Assembly: GCA_005656395.1 (NCBI GenBank)
Contig: SRSI01000019.1
Span: 248,001-312,000, forward strand
Direction of reading: 5' to 3'
Origin: Strongyloides papillosus
Lineage: Eukaryota; Nematoda; Chromadorea; Rhabditida; Strongyloididae
DNA: 64,000 nt
The notes under the pieces were generated by a model. It saw nothing but the letters and a program-made list of their open reading frames with translations. It had not been told where the DNA came from and searched no databases. The position numbers and the translations under genes were made by a program. Positions 28,437 through 40,721 of the stretch are shown here, in pieces. Every line of letters begins with the position of its first letter. The stretch's first letter is position 1.

Positions 28437-31400
28437 AAAAGACTGAAGTTTCCAATTTGGACTTGGCGCAAGCTTTTACTACAGTGAAAGGACTACCTTT
28501 TGTAAAATTATCTGGTCCAAATAATTTTCGACAATGGAAAAATGATATGGAAACTCTTTGCCGCATGGTAAATGTCAATTTTGATGAAATGGGAAAGTTG
28601 TCATCGCATAACAAAGATGTAATGCTGCGACTACTTAACTTGTATATTGACACGGATTTACGAAATGAACTATTAGATTTTTCATCACCTGATGAATTGA
28701 TTGAAGAAGTTACAGCAAAATACTCATCCACATCTCTAATAGCTCGTATAAAACTGCAAAAATCTCTTTATCAACTTTCAAAAGAGCCTGAAGAATCTAT
28801 GGTAGATCTTATATCACGCCTGAACACTCTTTGTCGATCTTTAAAAGGAATGGATGTCGTGATATCAGAGAAAGATAAAATAATCATACTTTTGGGAGCA
28901 CTTTCTGATAAATACGAGAGTTTTATATCATCTATAAATGAGAAGGATTCTTATAACACCATAAGTCAGAGACTGAAAGCACTGGATGAGCTACCTAGTA
29001 ATAAAGTCGAAGTTGAGCAATCCGTTTTTTATTCAAATAAATACAGTTCGATAATATGTCGTAATTGTGGAGGAAAAGGACATACATATAAGCAATGTCC
29101 ATCAAAGAAAGAATACAAGAAACCTCCTACCACTTATAATAAGTATAAAAGTCATGGTAACCAAGTCAACTATGTAAACGATGATGAAAATCTGATACAA
29201 GAAGAAGCCTTGATGACATGTTTACCAACTGATGATCTTTCTTCAGATAATGAAGTTGAATGGGCACTTAGTGCAAAAGGGGTAAATTTTAAAGAAAATA
29301 ATGTTGATACTGCGTGGTTTTTAGATTCAGGCGCAACAGTTCACTTGTGCAGAAACCCTAAGCTGTTGTCAAACTTGATGCCTATAAAACCCGTTTCTAT
29401 TATGGTAGCGAATGGTCAATATATAGAATGTAAATGGAGTGGTCAAGTAACTATATCTGGTATTTCTATAGGAAGCGTGTATTATCACCCTGACCTTGCT
29501 GCCAACCTTATTAGTATGGTCAAACTTAAGGAGATTACAAAAATGTTTATAGAAAATGAAGACATATGCTTTCGTCAGAATAATTTAATTATAAGAACAA
29601 AACAAGTAAATAAGAATATTATTATTGTAACTGATGTTTTGGAAAATAAAGCTTTTAGTGCTTATAAAGTTTCTCCTGAGATTTGGCATGAAAGACTTAT
29701 GCATATAGCTGATAAAGAATTAGCACATCATACTGGTCTTCGTATGTCTAAAAAGTGTGTAGCATGTTCTTTAGCTAAGATTCCTCGTTCTCCTCATCCC
29801 CTAAATAATTCTGCTGTTACAAGACCACTGGAACTTGTTTATTTTGACCTAGCAGGGAAAATTTCACCAAGAGGCCTTGATGGAGAAGAATACTATTGTA
29901 TAGCTCTTGATGAATACTCAAAAGCCACCCAAATAATCCCATTGAAAAGTAAAGCTAACACTTTACAAGCTGTCAAACAAATTATATCTTTATGGGAGAG
30001 TTTAGTAAGTAAGTCTGTTGAACGTGTTCGAACAGACCATGGTACAGAATTTGAAAATGTTGAAACCAGTAATTATTTTGCTAGAAAAGAAATTGTGAAG
30101 GAGTGGTCATGCGTAGGTACACCACAACAGATAAGTGTGGAAAGGTATAATCGTTATGTGAAGGAGAATGTGTCTACCATAATCATAAATCGCAGATTAC
30201 CTAAAAACACATGGAGTTTAATTTGTACTTCAATTCCATATGTTAAGAATAGAATAAGAAGCTCTGCAACTATGATGGAGCCGATGAAACTCCTTGGTCT
30301 TAAATTTACGATAGATCATCTAAGATGTATTGGATGTATGGTTGTATACAAAAAGGATAAAGACATAAAAATGGGTATGAAGGGTAACATTGGTGTTTTT
30401 CTTGCATATGGACCCAAAAACTCATATAAAGTTATGGATGTTGCTACAAATTGTATTAAAATTACTTCAAATGTAAAATTTTATGAAGAGTATGATTATA
30501 TAGATGCTAAAATGTTTTATAAAAGGTTAGTTTTACATGAAACTAAGATTCCCGCACACATTAATGATATTGATGACCTAGATAATATACCGTCCTCATA
30601 TCCTTCAAAATGCATAACGAGTGAAAATGTATGTGAAGACAGTAAGATAATGACTTCTGAGATAAATGATAAAAACATTACCGAAGATTCGAGTACAAAT
30701 AGCAGTATAAATGAAATACCTGATGACTTAAAGGAGGATATCTTGGATTTATCACATAAATTTGAAGAATTTAGTGTATCCGACGATAATAGCATATCTA
30801 AAACACAAAGCGATTACGTCAGAAATCCTAAATTTGTGAATGGATCACCAATTGCTACTAGAACTCGTAAAAAGGGATCAGCATTTTTTGTTACATCTCC
30901 TAGTGGTTATTTGGAGGCTTCGCAATTACCTGAATGGAAGGAATCAATGAAACAAGAACTAGAAAGCCTAATAAAAAACAACACTTGGACATATGTAAAG
31001 AAAAATGATATTGGAAAGCAAAATATCATCACATCTAAATGGGTTTACAATGTTAAAAATGATGGTCGTCTGAAATCAAGATTGACAGCTCGTGGATGCC
31101 AACAACCAACTCAAAGCGAAACATATTCACCCACTGTACATCCTTCTATCCTAAAAGCAATACTCTCTATTTGTATGCAAACAGGTATGAAAGTTCACAC
31201 TATGGATTGTACAAATGCTTTTCTTCAAGGAAACTTTGAAGACAATGAAATTGTTTATATGACTGTTCCAAAAGGAATTGAACTCGTTCATCCTCAGCAT
31301 AAAAATTCAATATGCAAACTTTTAAGATCAATATATGGACTACGTCAAAGTTCACGTTGTTGGTATAGAACGTTTACAGATTTTTTAACATTAGATGCAA

Positions 31401-32428
31401 ATTTTATCATATCAGAATTTGATTCATGCGTCCTGTTTACACATAATCCATCTCTAATAATTATTTTATTATATGTTGATGATATCATGATAATTTCCCA
31501 AAATGATACGGTGATTGAGAAATTAAAACAACGTATTTTATCACGATTTGAAGCAAAGGACTATGGTCCTATGATAGAACATACTGAATACATCGGACTT
31601 GAATTTGCTGTTAAAAATAATGAAATAATTGTCAATCAATAAATGCGTATAAAGAAGTTAATTGAAGAATATAGTAGTTTATGCTTGGTACCTAAAAAGA
31701 ATATTATAATTCCAAAGGGGGAAGTGGTAGAGTCAGACTATTTAAATGAAAAACAACATTCTGATTTTAGAAAGATAGTTGGAAAGTTGTCGTACATTTC
31801 TAATTTATCACGGCCAGATATCACTTTTAGTGTTAATTATCTTCAACGCGTTCTGGAAAAACCAAGGAAGTGTCATTTATCAATAGCATTGAATATTATA
31901 AGTTATTTAATGAAATTCCCTGATTTATCTATACACTTTAAGAAATCGAAGCATCATCCTTTGGAAGTATATTGTGATGCAAGTTATGCATCTTCAAAAG
32001 ATGCACATAGTACTACTGGTATAATAATCATGGTTTATGGTGCACCAGTTTACTGGGCTACGAAAAAGCAATCGACAATTTCATTGTCATCCTCAGAAGC
32101 TGAAATTAAAGCTGCTGTCGAGGCTGTAAAACAAATGCTGTGGATTAAAAAGATATTTCAACAAATCTTTAACAAATTATCCATTTCACCTGTACTATTT
32201 GTTGATAACATACCAGCAATAAATATTATGAAAAATAATGAAATATCAAATGCAAAAATGCGTCATACAAATATTAATCTAAGTTTTCTTAAAGAAATGA
32301 GAAATAATTTTAAGTATGTCGAAACTAGTGAACAACTTGCAGATGGACTCACAAAATCAGTTTCAACTGATAAGTTACATAGATTATTTGGTTATGATGA
32401 TGTTAAGGAAACAGAAGGGGAAATGTGA
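28427..32428 (+). CDS. Ty1/copia Gag-Pol polyprotein with one internal stop
   Basis: This is a single frame of 1,071 codons, a TAA at 31640-31642, and 261 more codons in the same frame. Order: a Gag helical region, a zinc knuckle CRNCGGKGHTYKQC (about 205-220), the protease active site WFLDSGATVHLC, the integrase zinc region (WHERLMHI...CVACSLAK) with core residues in YFDLAG, VRTDHGTEF and SVERYNRY, RT with TMDCTNAFLQG and LLYVDDIMII, and after the stop RNase H with VYCDASYASSKD and LSSSEAE. The integrase-before-RT order is diagnostic of Ty1/copia. No frameshift is needed. The stop lies between RT and RNase H and is probably a recent nonsense change. The final TGA overlaps the start of the 3' LTR. 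Confidence 0.95.
32413..32423 (+). promoter_or_regulatory. Polypurine tract of the copia element
   Basis: AGAAGGGGAAA abuts the 3' LTR, the expected plus-strand DNA priming site. It also encodes the last codons of Gag-Pol. Confidence 0.85.
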
Positions 32429-32574
32429 AGTGTTAGGTTTGTCTTTGTCAAACATATAAAATGATTGTTATTATGATTATGTTATTATATATAAATGTAA
32501 TATGGTAATTGTTTTATCTATCTACTTATTTGTATTTATCATCAATAAACTTATTGTATTACTAATATCTAACA
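32424..32574 (+). repeat. 3' LTR of the copia element
   Basis: 151 bp, identical to the 5' LTR at 28272-28422 and followed by the CATTC duplication. Confidence 0.95.
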
Positions 32575-32704
32575 CATTCCTTAACAGCCTCATTTAAAGA
32601 AGCATTAAAAATTACATTTATTTTCCTAGAGAAAACTTAAGAAATCGAAAATTATTTTTAACCATAAAAATTCCTCTTAAAATATATAGGATAAAACAGT
32701 AAAA

Positions 32705-33580
32705 AATGTTTGGAAACTGCAGTGATAACCGCTGAATCTTATGAAAAGAAATAAGCCAAAAGAAAGAAACCAGAGAAGAAGAAAGAAATAGAGTAAAGAA
32801 GTACACTATTTACAAATCAGATTTTTTATTGAAAATGCCGTATTAAAGAAAGTATTAGATAAGTTAGGCAATAAATAAAAATTGCCAAAAAAAGATATAA
32901 TAAAATATATGTAATTATTTTAATAAATAACAGACAATTATAAAATGATCATATTACTTTAAAGTAGAAGAATTAGTCATGTAAGTAACAGTGGCCAGAT
33001 AATATATAAAATTGCGCACGTAAACAATTAAAGTTATATAATTTTCCATCAGATGATGAAGGCATCTAGTAAGAGGGGAAAACGACATCCTAGGCGTCAT
33101 CTAAACTAGAGAAAAATACAAATATAGCTCTATAAAAAAATAGAAGGTATAGTTAAAATATCAATCAACACAAAACAACAAAGTAATAAAAGGAAATATC
33201 TAGGAGAAAAGAAGGAACCAAAAGTAAGATAAGATTGGAAGAGAAAAACATTATAAAGACAACGAATACATTTTTAATTTTGTCACTTGCAAAAGTGATA
33301 CGTGGAATAAACTTCTTTAAAATATATTGTTGTAATTTCTTAATTAAGTGATATTAATGAGTATAAATTTATTATTAAAAAATTAAATTAGACGAAATTA
33401 TAAATTTAAAAATAAAATTGCAAAAAAACTTTTTACATTAAATAAGATGTTACAATGATTTACCAATGAATTAAGTGAGATAATCCTATTGAGAAATATA
33501 ACATCAATGCTTAAATTTGTTTAAATCAAATAGAATATAAATAAATTAACGATACATTAATAAAATATTATTAAACCGTA
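32705..33580 (+). mobile_element. Internally deleted retroelement, copy B3 (plus strand)
   Basis: A gag-end-like piece (near 32712, ETAVITAESYEKK, like EIAMITAEFCEEE of the copy 2 Gag) is followed after about 90 bp by the integrase C-terminal module (about 32836-33100), with several stops. The 3' sequence (GCATCTAGTAAGAGG, GTCACTTGCAAAAGTGATAC and a long A/T part) matches B1 and B2. It lies just downstream of the copia insertion. Confidence 0.55.
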
Positions 33581-33595
33581 AGACAAAGAAATAAT

Positions 33596-35092
33596 TTGAA
33601 AAATCTCTATTTTCTACAAACATTAAGAAAACAAATTTTATATATTTACAAAGTGATATATTTTCTTATTATTCTTGTTTCTGATATGTTAAATATTATG
33701 ATTAAATTTAGTAGCTTTTTAAAAAAAATTTATTTTCAAAAATTAATATTACTATTGCTAGTGTGCATAAGTTTTATTTTACTTCAAGATAATAGTGTGG
33801 TATTTCTAAACTGTCATAACACGCCAGATTATGATACATTTTATTTAATAATCTCTTCTGTTTGCGCTATGAATAGGACATATTTATGGTACTTGGAATT
33901 TAAAAAGTCTATTTCTTTCCATCGTAACAATCAGTCTTGCACTAGATCATTGAAGATATTATTTGTTTAAAAAAATACGTAATAATTTCAATCAAAAGTA
34001 ATAAAAACTATGACAAAGTATTACTACTAGACTATCTAGACTCATATCTCCTTGATCATCCAGAGTGTGTTCCAGAACATAAAATTATTATAGATTCAAC
34101 TATGACATCTATATTGAATATTGATGTGGGAAAAAATCATCACTGGAATCGTAAAAATATTAGCGATAAAAATGCAATTGAAAAATTATTTCTTTAAATA
34201 ATTGATATAATAAACAAAGAGGAATTGAACAAGGAAGCATTAATACTTGGAACTCATCCTATCTTTTTCAAAAAAGTTACTTAAGAAGTCCATCTCTTTA
34301 TGAAAATGACTTCATTAAAGATAAATCCACTGGTATTTTTAAATGATTGAAATCAAAGAGACCAGAGAAAGAGAAGTTTGATTTTACCAATGTATGTCGT
34401 AATTTCTATAGATTTACAAAATTGCTGTTAAGTAATAATGAGAATGATCTAAAAAATAGCATCAAAAATCATTGAAAATAAAATAAATGAGTTAGGTAAT
34501 ATATATTATTACGAACTTTGCCATGCAAGAAACGAAAAAATAAAACACTTCAAATATGATAAAATTCCTGGTGAAAAAGTCGAAAAATATTTAGAAAGAA
34601 ATTATATTATTATCAAAGAGGTAGAATCTAAACGTTACTATATGGTAATTATATGTCATAAAGTAATTCCCCAAGAAATTTACTCTTCACACAAAATTGA
34701 TGACATCTGCTACAAAATGTTGTCAGTTTTGTTAAAAGACCAAACACTAATGTTTTCCGATGCAGAACACTATTTGCACCACTATTCACAAAACAAGATC
34801 GTGTCATAAACTGTTTGATTTCGCAAATGTATTGCATGTTTTTAAAGAAGGAGGAATGAGTTTGTATGAACTGATAGTTCATAAAATTCTGGGTTTCTTA
34901 AATTCTCTTTTTAAGGGATTACCAATGGGATGGTGGAGCTACTATATTATTACCAACAGAGAATATATTTTAACTGGATTACTTTTTATAAGTTTAGGAG
35001 GTTTAATATACCTATACTATTATCTAGACAAATTTGGAGTCATAAACACATTTGTCTTTTTTAAAATATTAAAAGAAGTGATGATACTATGA
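33596..35092 (+). pseudogene. Decayed membrane-protein gene, possibly an env-like remnant
   Basis: A series of plus-strand frames is interrupted by stops and shifts. The first open part (33596-33970) has a hydrophobic run, then a Cys- and aromatic-containing segment (NSVVFLNCHNTPDYDTF). The middle (34027-34195) has HPECVPEHKIII and an Asn-rich part. The last open frame (34760-35092) has PMGWWSYYIITNREY followed by a strong transmembrane segment (ILTGLLFISLGGLIYLYYY) and a short tail. This layout, a Cys-containing ectodomain ending in a single C-terminal anchor next to a retroelement relic, suggests a degenerate env. No family could be assigned. It could equally be a dead host receptor or membrane gene. 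Confidence 0.35.
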
Positions 35093-35829
35093 TTACGAAA
35101 TTTACCATTTGAAATAGAAAAAATATATGATATAAGTTATTTATCCAACTGTATATGACTATTATCAAATTCTATCTTAGATATATTATTTTAAATTATA
35201 AATATTTGTATTTTTGCATCATAGACACAGATGAATACTACAAAAATTTTCTTACCACTTCTTATTATATCTTCAAACGTGTTCAAATGCATATAATTTT
35301 CTCTTTAAAATAAGGTTATTTACGGAATTTGATAGTTTAAACAGTTTTTTATTATAAGGTTATATCTTTTCTTACCAACATCCTACATTTTACTAGAACA
35401 ACAAATCTTTGTTTTCATCTTATTTTAACAATTTTATTTGTATTTTTGTTCCACAAGCTTTAAGAAAAATGATTAAAGAATAAATCTAACAAGGAGATGA
35501 TAAACACAAGAAAGAAAATCAAAACACCAAATGGTAAAAAATTTTCTTCTAAATAAAATATCCATTGAGAAACAAAACATCCAATGGAGTGCAAAACATT
35601 AATAGTGAATAAAATTATCTAATTAAATTAAAACATCAAATGACAGAAAAATAATTTGAAAAAGTACTAAAAGAAAGAAAATTTATTAGGATTACATGCA
35701 TTTTTGTTGTAGAGATCCTCTTAAAGTATTGTCCAATAGTATCATTGTTTTTCAGTCGTAGCGCTGTATATATAAATCAAAAAATTTATTGACTTTTTAT
35801 TTTTACAGATTCAATTAATACTTATAAAA
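35093..35829. other. AT-rich intergenic DNA
   Basis: No gene is seen. A TATATATAAA near 35768 and a TTTTTACAG acceptor-like site near 35809 precede the next degenerate ORF and could be its promoter and splice site. Confidence 0.4.
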
Positions 35830-36353
35830 ATGGATTTAAAGGATAATTTTCATGATCCTCTAGATGATTTTAAAAAAGAAGTCGACCATTATAAATCATT
35901 TGCTAATGAGAATGCAGTTTATTTGCATGAAGAGATCGATAATTGCTTTGGAAATGTTGTTAGATGGCAATTCAGTATGGAACCAACTTTTAAGAGAACA
36001 AAAAGTCATTTCGAAAAAGTTGATATATTAGTAAAATATTATTCATGAAAAATTTGAATTAACTATTACAAGATGGATTTGCGAACTACAAAAACATATT
36101 GGAGCATAAAAAGTCATTCTATTGAAGAAATAAAAAAGTTATTCTTTTAAAAACAAAGAATAACTGAAACTCAATTTCAAATTATGGTTGGTATGTAATT
36201 TGAGAAGTTTTTTAAAAAAAGTGAATTCATTAAATATTTTAATGTTGTTAGTGAAACAAATATTGTTTTAAAGAAAATCGAAATCAAAGAAGATTTTTGT
36301 TCTAGTAATTTCTGTACTGATGATAGTTCATCTGAAGATCTTTTTAGTTTTTA
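35830..36353 (+). pseudogene. Degenerate unknown gene
   Basis: It begins MDLKDNFHDPLDDFKKEVDHY (72 codons to 36048). After a one-base shift the frame continues as EKFELTITRWICELQKHIG, then breaks again and ends with an acidic Ser/Asp-rich tail (DDSSSEDLFSF) at 36353. The composition and the acidic tail look like a real coding sequence that has decayed. I do not recognise a family. A gag-like N-terminal region is possible. Confidence 0.35.
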
Positions 36354-38710
36354 AATAATTATTAAAATTTTTTTCACACTAATATGCTCTGTGAAATTAA
36401 TTTTATTTGAATTTTTACTCATTAAAAAATTATTTTCAAAATAAAATCTTTTTATTTTTGATATTCTTCTTTGGAAATTTGAAAAATGCTTTTAATAATG
36501 ATACAGAATATCATGATATTTTTAAATTATTAAAAGTCATTTATAAGGAAAAAAGTGTTTTTGTTAGCATTTTTTTAAATTTCCCAATAAACTATTTTAT
36601 GAAACTTATGTCATTTAAATGCTCATCTTTTCTTCTGTAAATCTACAAATTTTAAGGAAATCTTAACTAAAATTTTTGATATATTTAAATTTTACTGTTA
36701 TTTGTTTTTATATTCAACAATAAAGTTATATAAATTGCTAAATATGGCTTTTTTAAAAAACTTTTTATTAAAATTTTTGTTATTTTATATAAATAACTTT
36801 AATAATCGTATAAAGTTAGTATTACATAACTATGTTTTTAAGGAACAAGCGACTAAAATTTTTCTACTAGTTAGGTATAATTTATTTGCGTACGAAACCA
36901 AAATATTTAAAGTTTTTTCATCATATTTTTATTAATTAATAATAAGGAAGAGTTTTTATATATTTGTCTACTGCGAAAAATAAAATTATCTTATTTAGTG
37001 AAAAATTGTTATTTAATTAGTATTCAATAATTTTATGTTTTAAAACTTATGCAATTCAACTTTAATTACTTTAAAAATTATAGGATCAAAGTTTTAAGTT
37101 CATATAAAAACTATATATCATTGTGGTTAAAATAAATAAATATTTTCGGTTAAGTGTTAATAACATACTTTTAAAGAAATTAACAACACTATTAAAAATT
37201 GCAATTGAAATAATATCTATATCATCTTATGATTAGAGTAAATGAAGTACAATTTTGACAATTCTTCTCATCGTTTGTTTTTCTATTTTTTCTATAAAGA
37301 ACAATTTTCCATTAACGGTTATGAGTATATAAACACAAAAATGTGGCTACATCGTTTTTTTGAAACGTTGTTTTGTCATTGCTTTTTCTTTATAACCTCA
37401 ATTACTAACTTATTTTAATTTCAATGTAGACTAGGGATAAAGAGGAACATATAAGTATATTGTATGTGTTAAGTATAACTGATATAAACTAAAATGAGTT
37501 CCTCTATTATAATTAATCTAACCATAATTGTTAGATGGTCATTTTAACAATATTTTAGAAAAAATTTAGTAAATTTATCATAATTATAATATTATAATCT
37601 TCTTGTGAATAATAAACTAATTTTTTAACTTACGTGATACATCAACATAACATAAATATTATTACTTTAGAGAAAAAATTTCAAAGTTCTATCAATGTTT
37701 AATTGATAACAAAAATTTTAGAAATAGTAATAAATGGATTTTTAAGAGAATTCCCAGTGATGAAACTTAAAGAAATACTCAACTTGTAAACTCTTTTGAT
37801 AGGACAATATTTTCTGAACATTGAAGTAAGAACGTAGAATATTTAATTTTCGGTTATTCAAAACAGATACGATTTTTAATATATATTTATTCTGAAAGTT
37901 CCATAACGTATAATAAGTGTTGAAAATTTACGAATCGGAAATAGAAAATATTAAGAATCTGTGTCATCATCGGATAATGAAAAAAGCGAAATAATACATT
38001 TTAATATAAATGAAGTATGTAATGAAATTATTAAAAAAAATTAGAAAACTATAAAATTAAAATAATTACAGTAAAAAATATCAAATTATTAAAAGATTGA
38101 AGACATACAGTTAGAAGACCAAACACAAACAGATGATGAAAGTATTGATATTTTAAATGACAAGCTTTATGTTTCATCAGTTTATGGAAAAAATCACTAT
38201 AAAGAAAATATTTATTTAGTGTTTAGTACTCTAAAAAAGAACTAAATAATATTGCACACTATATAAAAAAACATTATAGGCAATTTTAACTTTAATTCCA
38301 TATTTTACTCATTTCCACTGATTTATTAATCAGTTTATTTCTCTTTTTTCTTTGCTGTATCTTTATTGTTATATTAATTTATTCTTTTGTTAAATTAAAG
38401 CTTATCTAAAGTCTAGTGTAATCTTTAACTGTCCAAAAGCTGCTTTAGACTTTCAAGATTACAACTCTAGAAATAGGCAAAAAATAGCAAACACTGTATA
38501 TAATATCAAGAATGTTTTAATGTTAACTGTATAGTGAAATATAGGATAATTTAATTTGAAATATCGACAACAATATTATTAATATTTAACAATATTTCAT
38601 AGAGTATTAAAGGAAGTTTTGTATAATCCTAAAAGTTATTTTACATCAATTAATCACAGTTTTTATCAATATATTCATGCTCATATTTATATTCATAGTG
38701 GTTAGGATGG
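36354..38710. other. Very AT-rich decayed DNA
   Basis: Short hydrophobic ORFs occur but look like chance products of A/T-rich sequence. Near 37730-38230 scattered codons (QLEDQTQTDDESIDILND) suggest another dead gene. At 38365-38470 a block (TCTTTATTGTTATATTA, then GCTTTAGACTTTCAAGATTA) resembles 3236-3330, which also lies downstream of a charge-segregated protein gene. Confidence 0.35.
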
Positions 38711-39343
38711 TCACTGCTTTTTAGTTACTTTTCTCCTCACAACTCTTGTAGTTTTTTCTCTAGGTGTTACCAAAGTATTTTTTTTACTTGGTAATACCTT
38801 AATAGTTTTTGTTATTACATGTGGTTTTACAGTAACTTGAGTTTTTTTCATCTTATTATGTATAAATTCTAGTTTTTTTAAACGTTCTTCATCACGACGT
38901 AATCTTTCTTGTAACTGTCGTTCCTTTAATTGCTTTAATTGTAATGCTTTTTTAAGTGCAGCTAACTGCTGTTGCTTTTGTTGTTCACGCTTAGCTGCTT
39001 CGCGTTGTTTTTGTTGTTTACGTAACAATTCTTTTAAGTGTTTTTCATTTCTTTTATGAGCTTCTATTTCCTTTTGTTTTTGTTTTTTTATTTGATTTAG
39101 TTTGTTTTTCATTCTTTTTTTATTTAACGGTGCCATTCTTTTTTCTCTTGTATCAACATCAAAACTATTTTCTTTTGGAAAACTTGAAAATTTGCTCGCA
39201 TCGTTATTAACTAAAATTCCATCACTAAGAACAAAGTTATGATCTGCCAAATCGTTTGCATCTAACTTTTCCAAGTTATAAGTAGAAATGACACCTACCA
39301 GAATTATTAGAATAAATGGAAATCTAGATTTCGGATGAAACAT
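38711..39343 (-). CDS. Secreted Lys/Gln-rich protein, 210 aa (charge-segregated family member 2)
   Basis: The signal peptide has the family core PFILIILVGVISTYNLEK. A pro-region follows and ends at TREKR (KR at 68-69). Unlike its paralogs, the mature part is a long Lys/Gln/Glu/Arg-rich helical, coiled-coil-like block (about 75-165, with QQKQREAAKREQQKQQQL) and a basic Thr/Val/Lys tail (TTRVVRRKVTKKQ). It has no acidic tail. The shared pro-region and promoter place it in the family of 4397-5470 and 40722-41672. It is predicted to be extracellular. A structural or binding role in a secretion is inference. Confidence 0.85.
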   Translation of the reverse strand: MFHPKSRFPFILIILVGVISTYNLEKLDANDLADHNFVLSDGILVNNDASKFSSFPKENSFDVDTREKRMAPLNKKRMKNKLNQIKKQKQKEIEAHKRNEKHLKELLRKQQKQREAAKREQQKQQQLAALKKALQLKQLKERQLQERLRRDEERLKKLEFIHNKMKKTQVTVKPHVITKTIKVLPSKKNTLVTPREKTTRVVRRKVTKKQ

Positions 39344-39393
39344 TTAAATTTAAATTGTTTGAATTGATTAAATTTTTTTTAAAAAACTGCTCA

Positions 39394-39443
39394 TTTTTAT
39401 AGATACTTTATTTATTAACTATTAATATATTTTCCACACCTGT
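39394..39443 (-). promoter_or_regulatory. E-box plus TATA promoter of the 38711-39343 gene
   Basis: On the coding strand TATAAAAA (39401-39394) lies 58 bp before the ATG, and ACAGGTG (39443-39437) lies 35 bp farther upstream. Same layout as at 5517-5565 and 41712-41762. Confidence 0.6.
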
Positions 39444-40669
39444 TACTAATCTTTTGTATAATAAAAATAATTTATGTTTACAAAAAAACGAACTTTATTT
39501 ATTTTCTTCTTTATTTAGAAAGTTTAATAATAAATTAGCATTATTTTAAGAAAAACTTTGATTTACTTCGTAAGCAAAAAATATGTACTTTAGATAATAT
39601 TATTGAAATGTACCCCCTATATAGTATTATTACGATGATATAAACAAGCAACATATAAAGCTATTGTTACTTAAAGGCTGTCACATATATAATAATTATA
39701 AATTGTAGTTAGCAAATACTTTTTTATTTTAATAACTTCTAAATTTAGAATATATTTTTTTGCTATATACAGACTGTTAATCTGTTGTTAATATTAGTCA
39801 TTTTATTTAAGAAAACAAGGAGTGAGTAAATAATAATTATTCTTGCTTATTTATGTTCATCATGTATCAAGCTGATGGCTAGTAAAAACAGTAATACTTA
39901 TCGAATGTTACGTTTGTGTTTTAATCTTTATTACCTAAGGTTTTCCGTTATGTTTATAGGATTACCTGGAATCTGGGGATAGCATAGTCCTAAATCTCAC
40001 TTTGTCATTTGCTATTTTTAGAAGATTCATTTCTTAATGTATATAAAGTAATAGATCTGTGCTAGTCATTTATTTTTACAGTATATCATGTATTGATATT
40101 TCATCCTTTTATAGTACTATTGTATTATCTAATTGTATATTTTGGGCGTTGTGTTATTAAACCTAATTCTATTGTTTCATTATTACTGCAAAACTAAAGA
40201 TCTGACAACTGTAAGCTTTTATATGTTATATTGTAGCTTTCTCGTTTTTTTTATTATTTAGGAGGACTTTGTTAAATTACTTAAGGGTTTTAAATTGTTT
40301 ATATCTATGATTTTTCAATATTTATTGTGGCGAATAAAACCTATTCTTTTTTGTCTAGCGTAACACGCCAATAAGATACTTTAAAATTGTACTGGCTTGA
40401 TGCTAACGATATTTTTTAGATTGCGATTTGCTTTTATCTAATTGTTCTTTCACAAAATAAAAGCTATGGCTATTTTTAAATAGTATTGTAGCATGATTAA
40501 ATAATACTATTAAAAGTCATTATTAATCATTAATCAAACTTTGACAGTCATCTAAGTAACTATAAATAACTCTTAAAGTAATGTAAATATTTATTTGAGA
40601 ATTGAAAAGTTATATATTTAGAAATTCTGCTAAAAATATTTTTAAGAATTAACAACATTTTCTAAACTA
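39444..40669. other. Intergenic DNA
   Basis: No gene is recognised. The part from about 39840 to 40480 is less A/T-rich than its surroundings but contains no convincing ORF or repeat end. Confidence 0.45.
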
Positions 40670-40721
40670 CTATAACTTCCAATATGTTATGCCTACTTTT
40701 AACATATTATATTGACTTTCT

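Larger units (their letters stand above)
28272..32574 (+). mobile_element. Young Ty1/copia retrotransposon, 4,303 bp
   Basis: It has identical 151 bp LTRs, a 5 bp CATTC target duplication, a copia-type primer site, one Gag-Pol ORF spanning from primer site to 3' LTR, and a purine tract. Identical LTRs imply insertion recently on an evolutionary scale. Because of the internal TAA this copy may be inactive or need trans help. Confidence 0.95.

Noticed and set aside
36407..36935. Two hydrophobic Phe/Leu/Lys-rich ORFs
   Set aside because: Typical chance ORFs of A/T-rich DNA; no relatives in the window and no start context.
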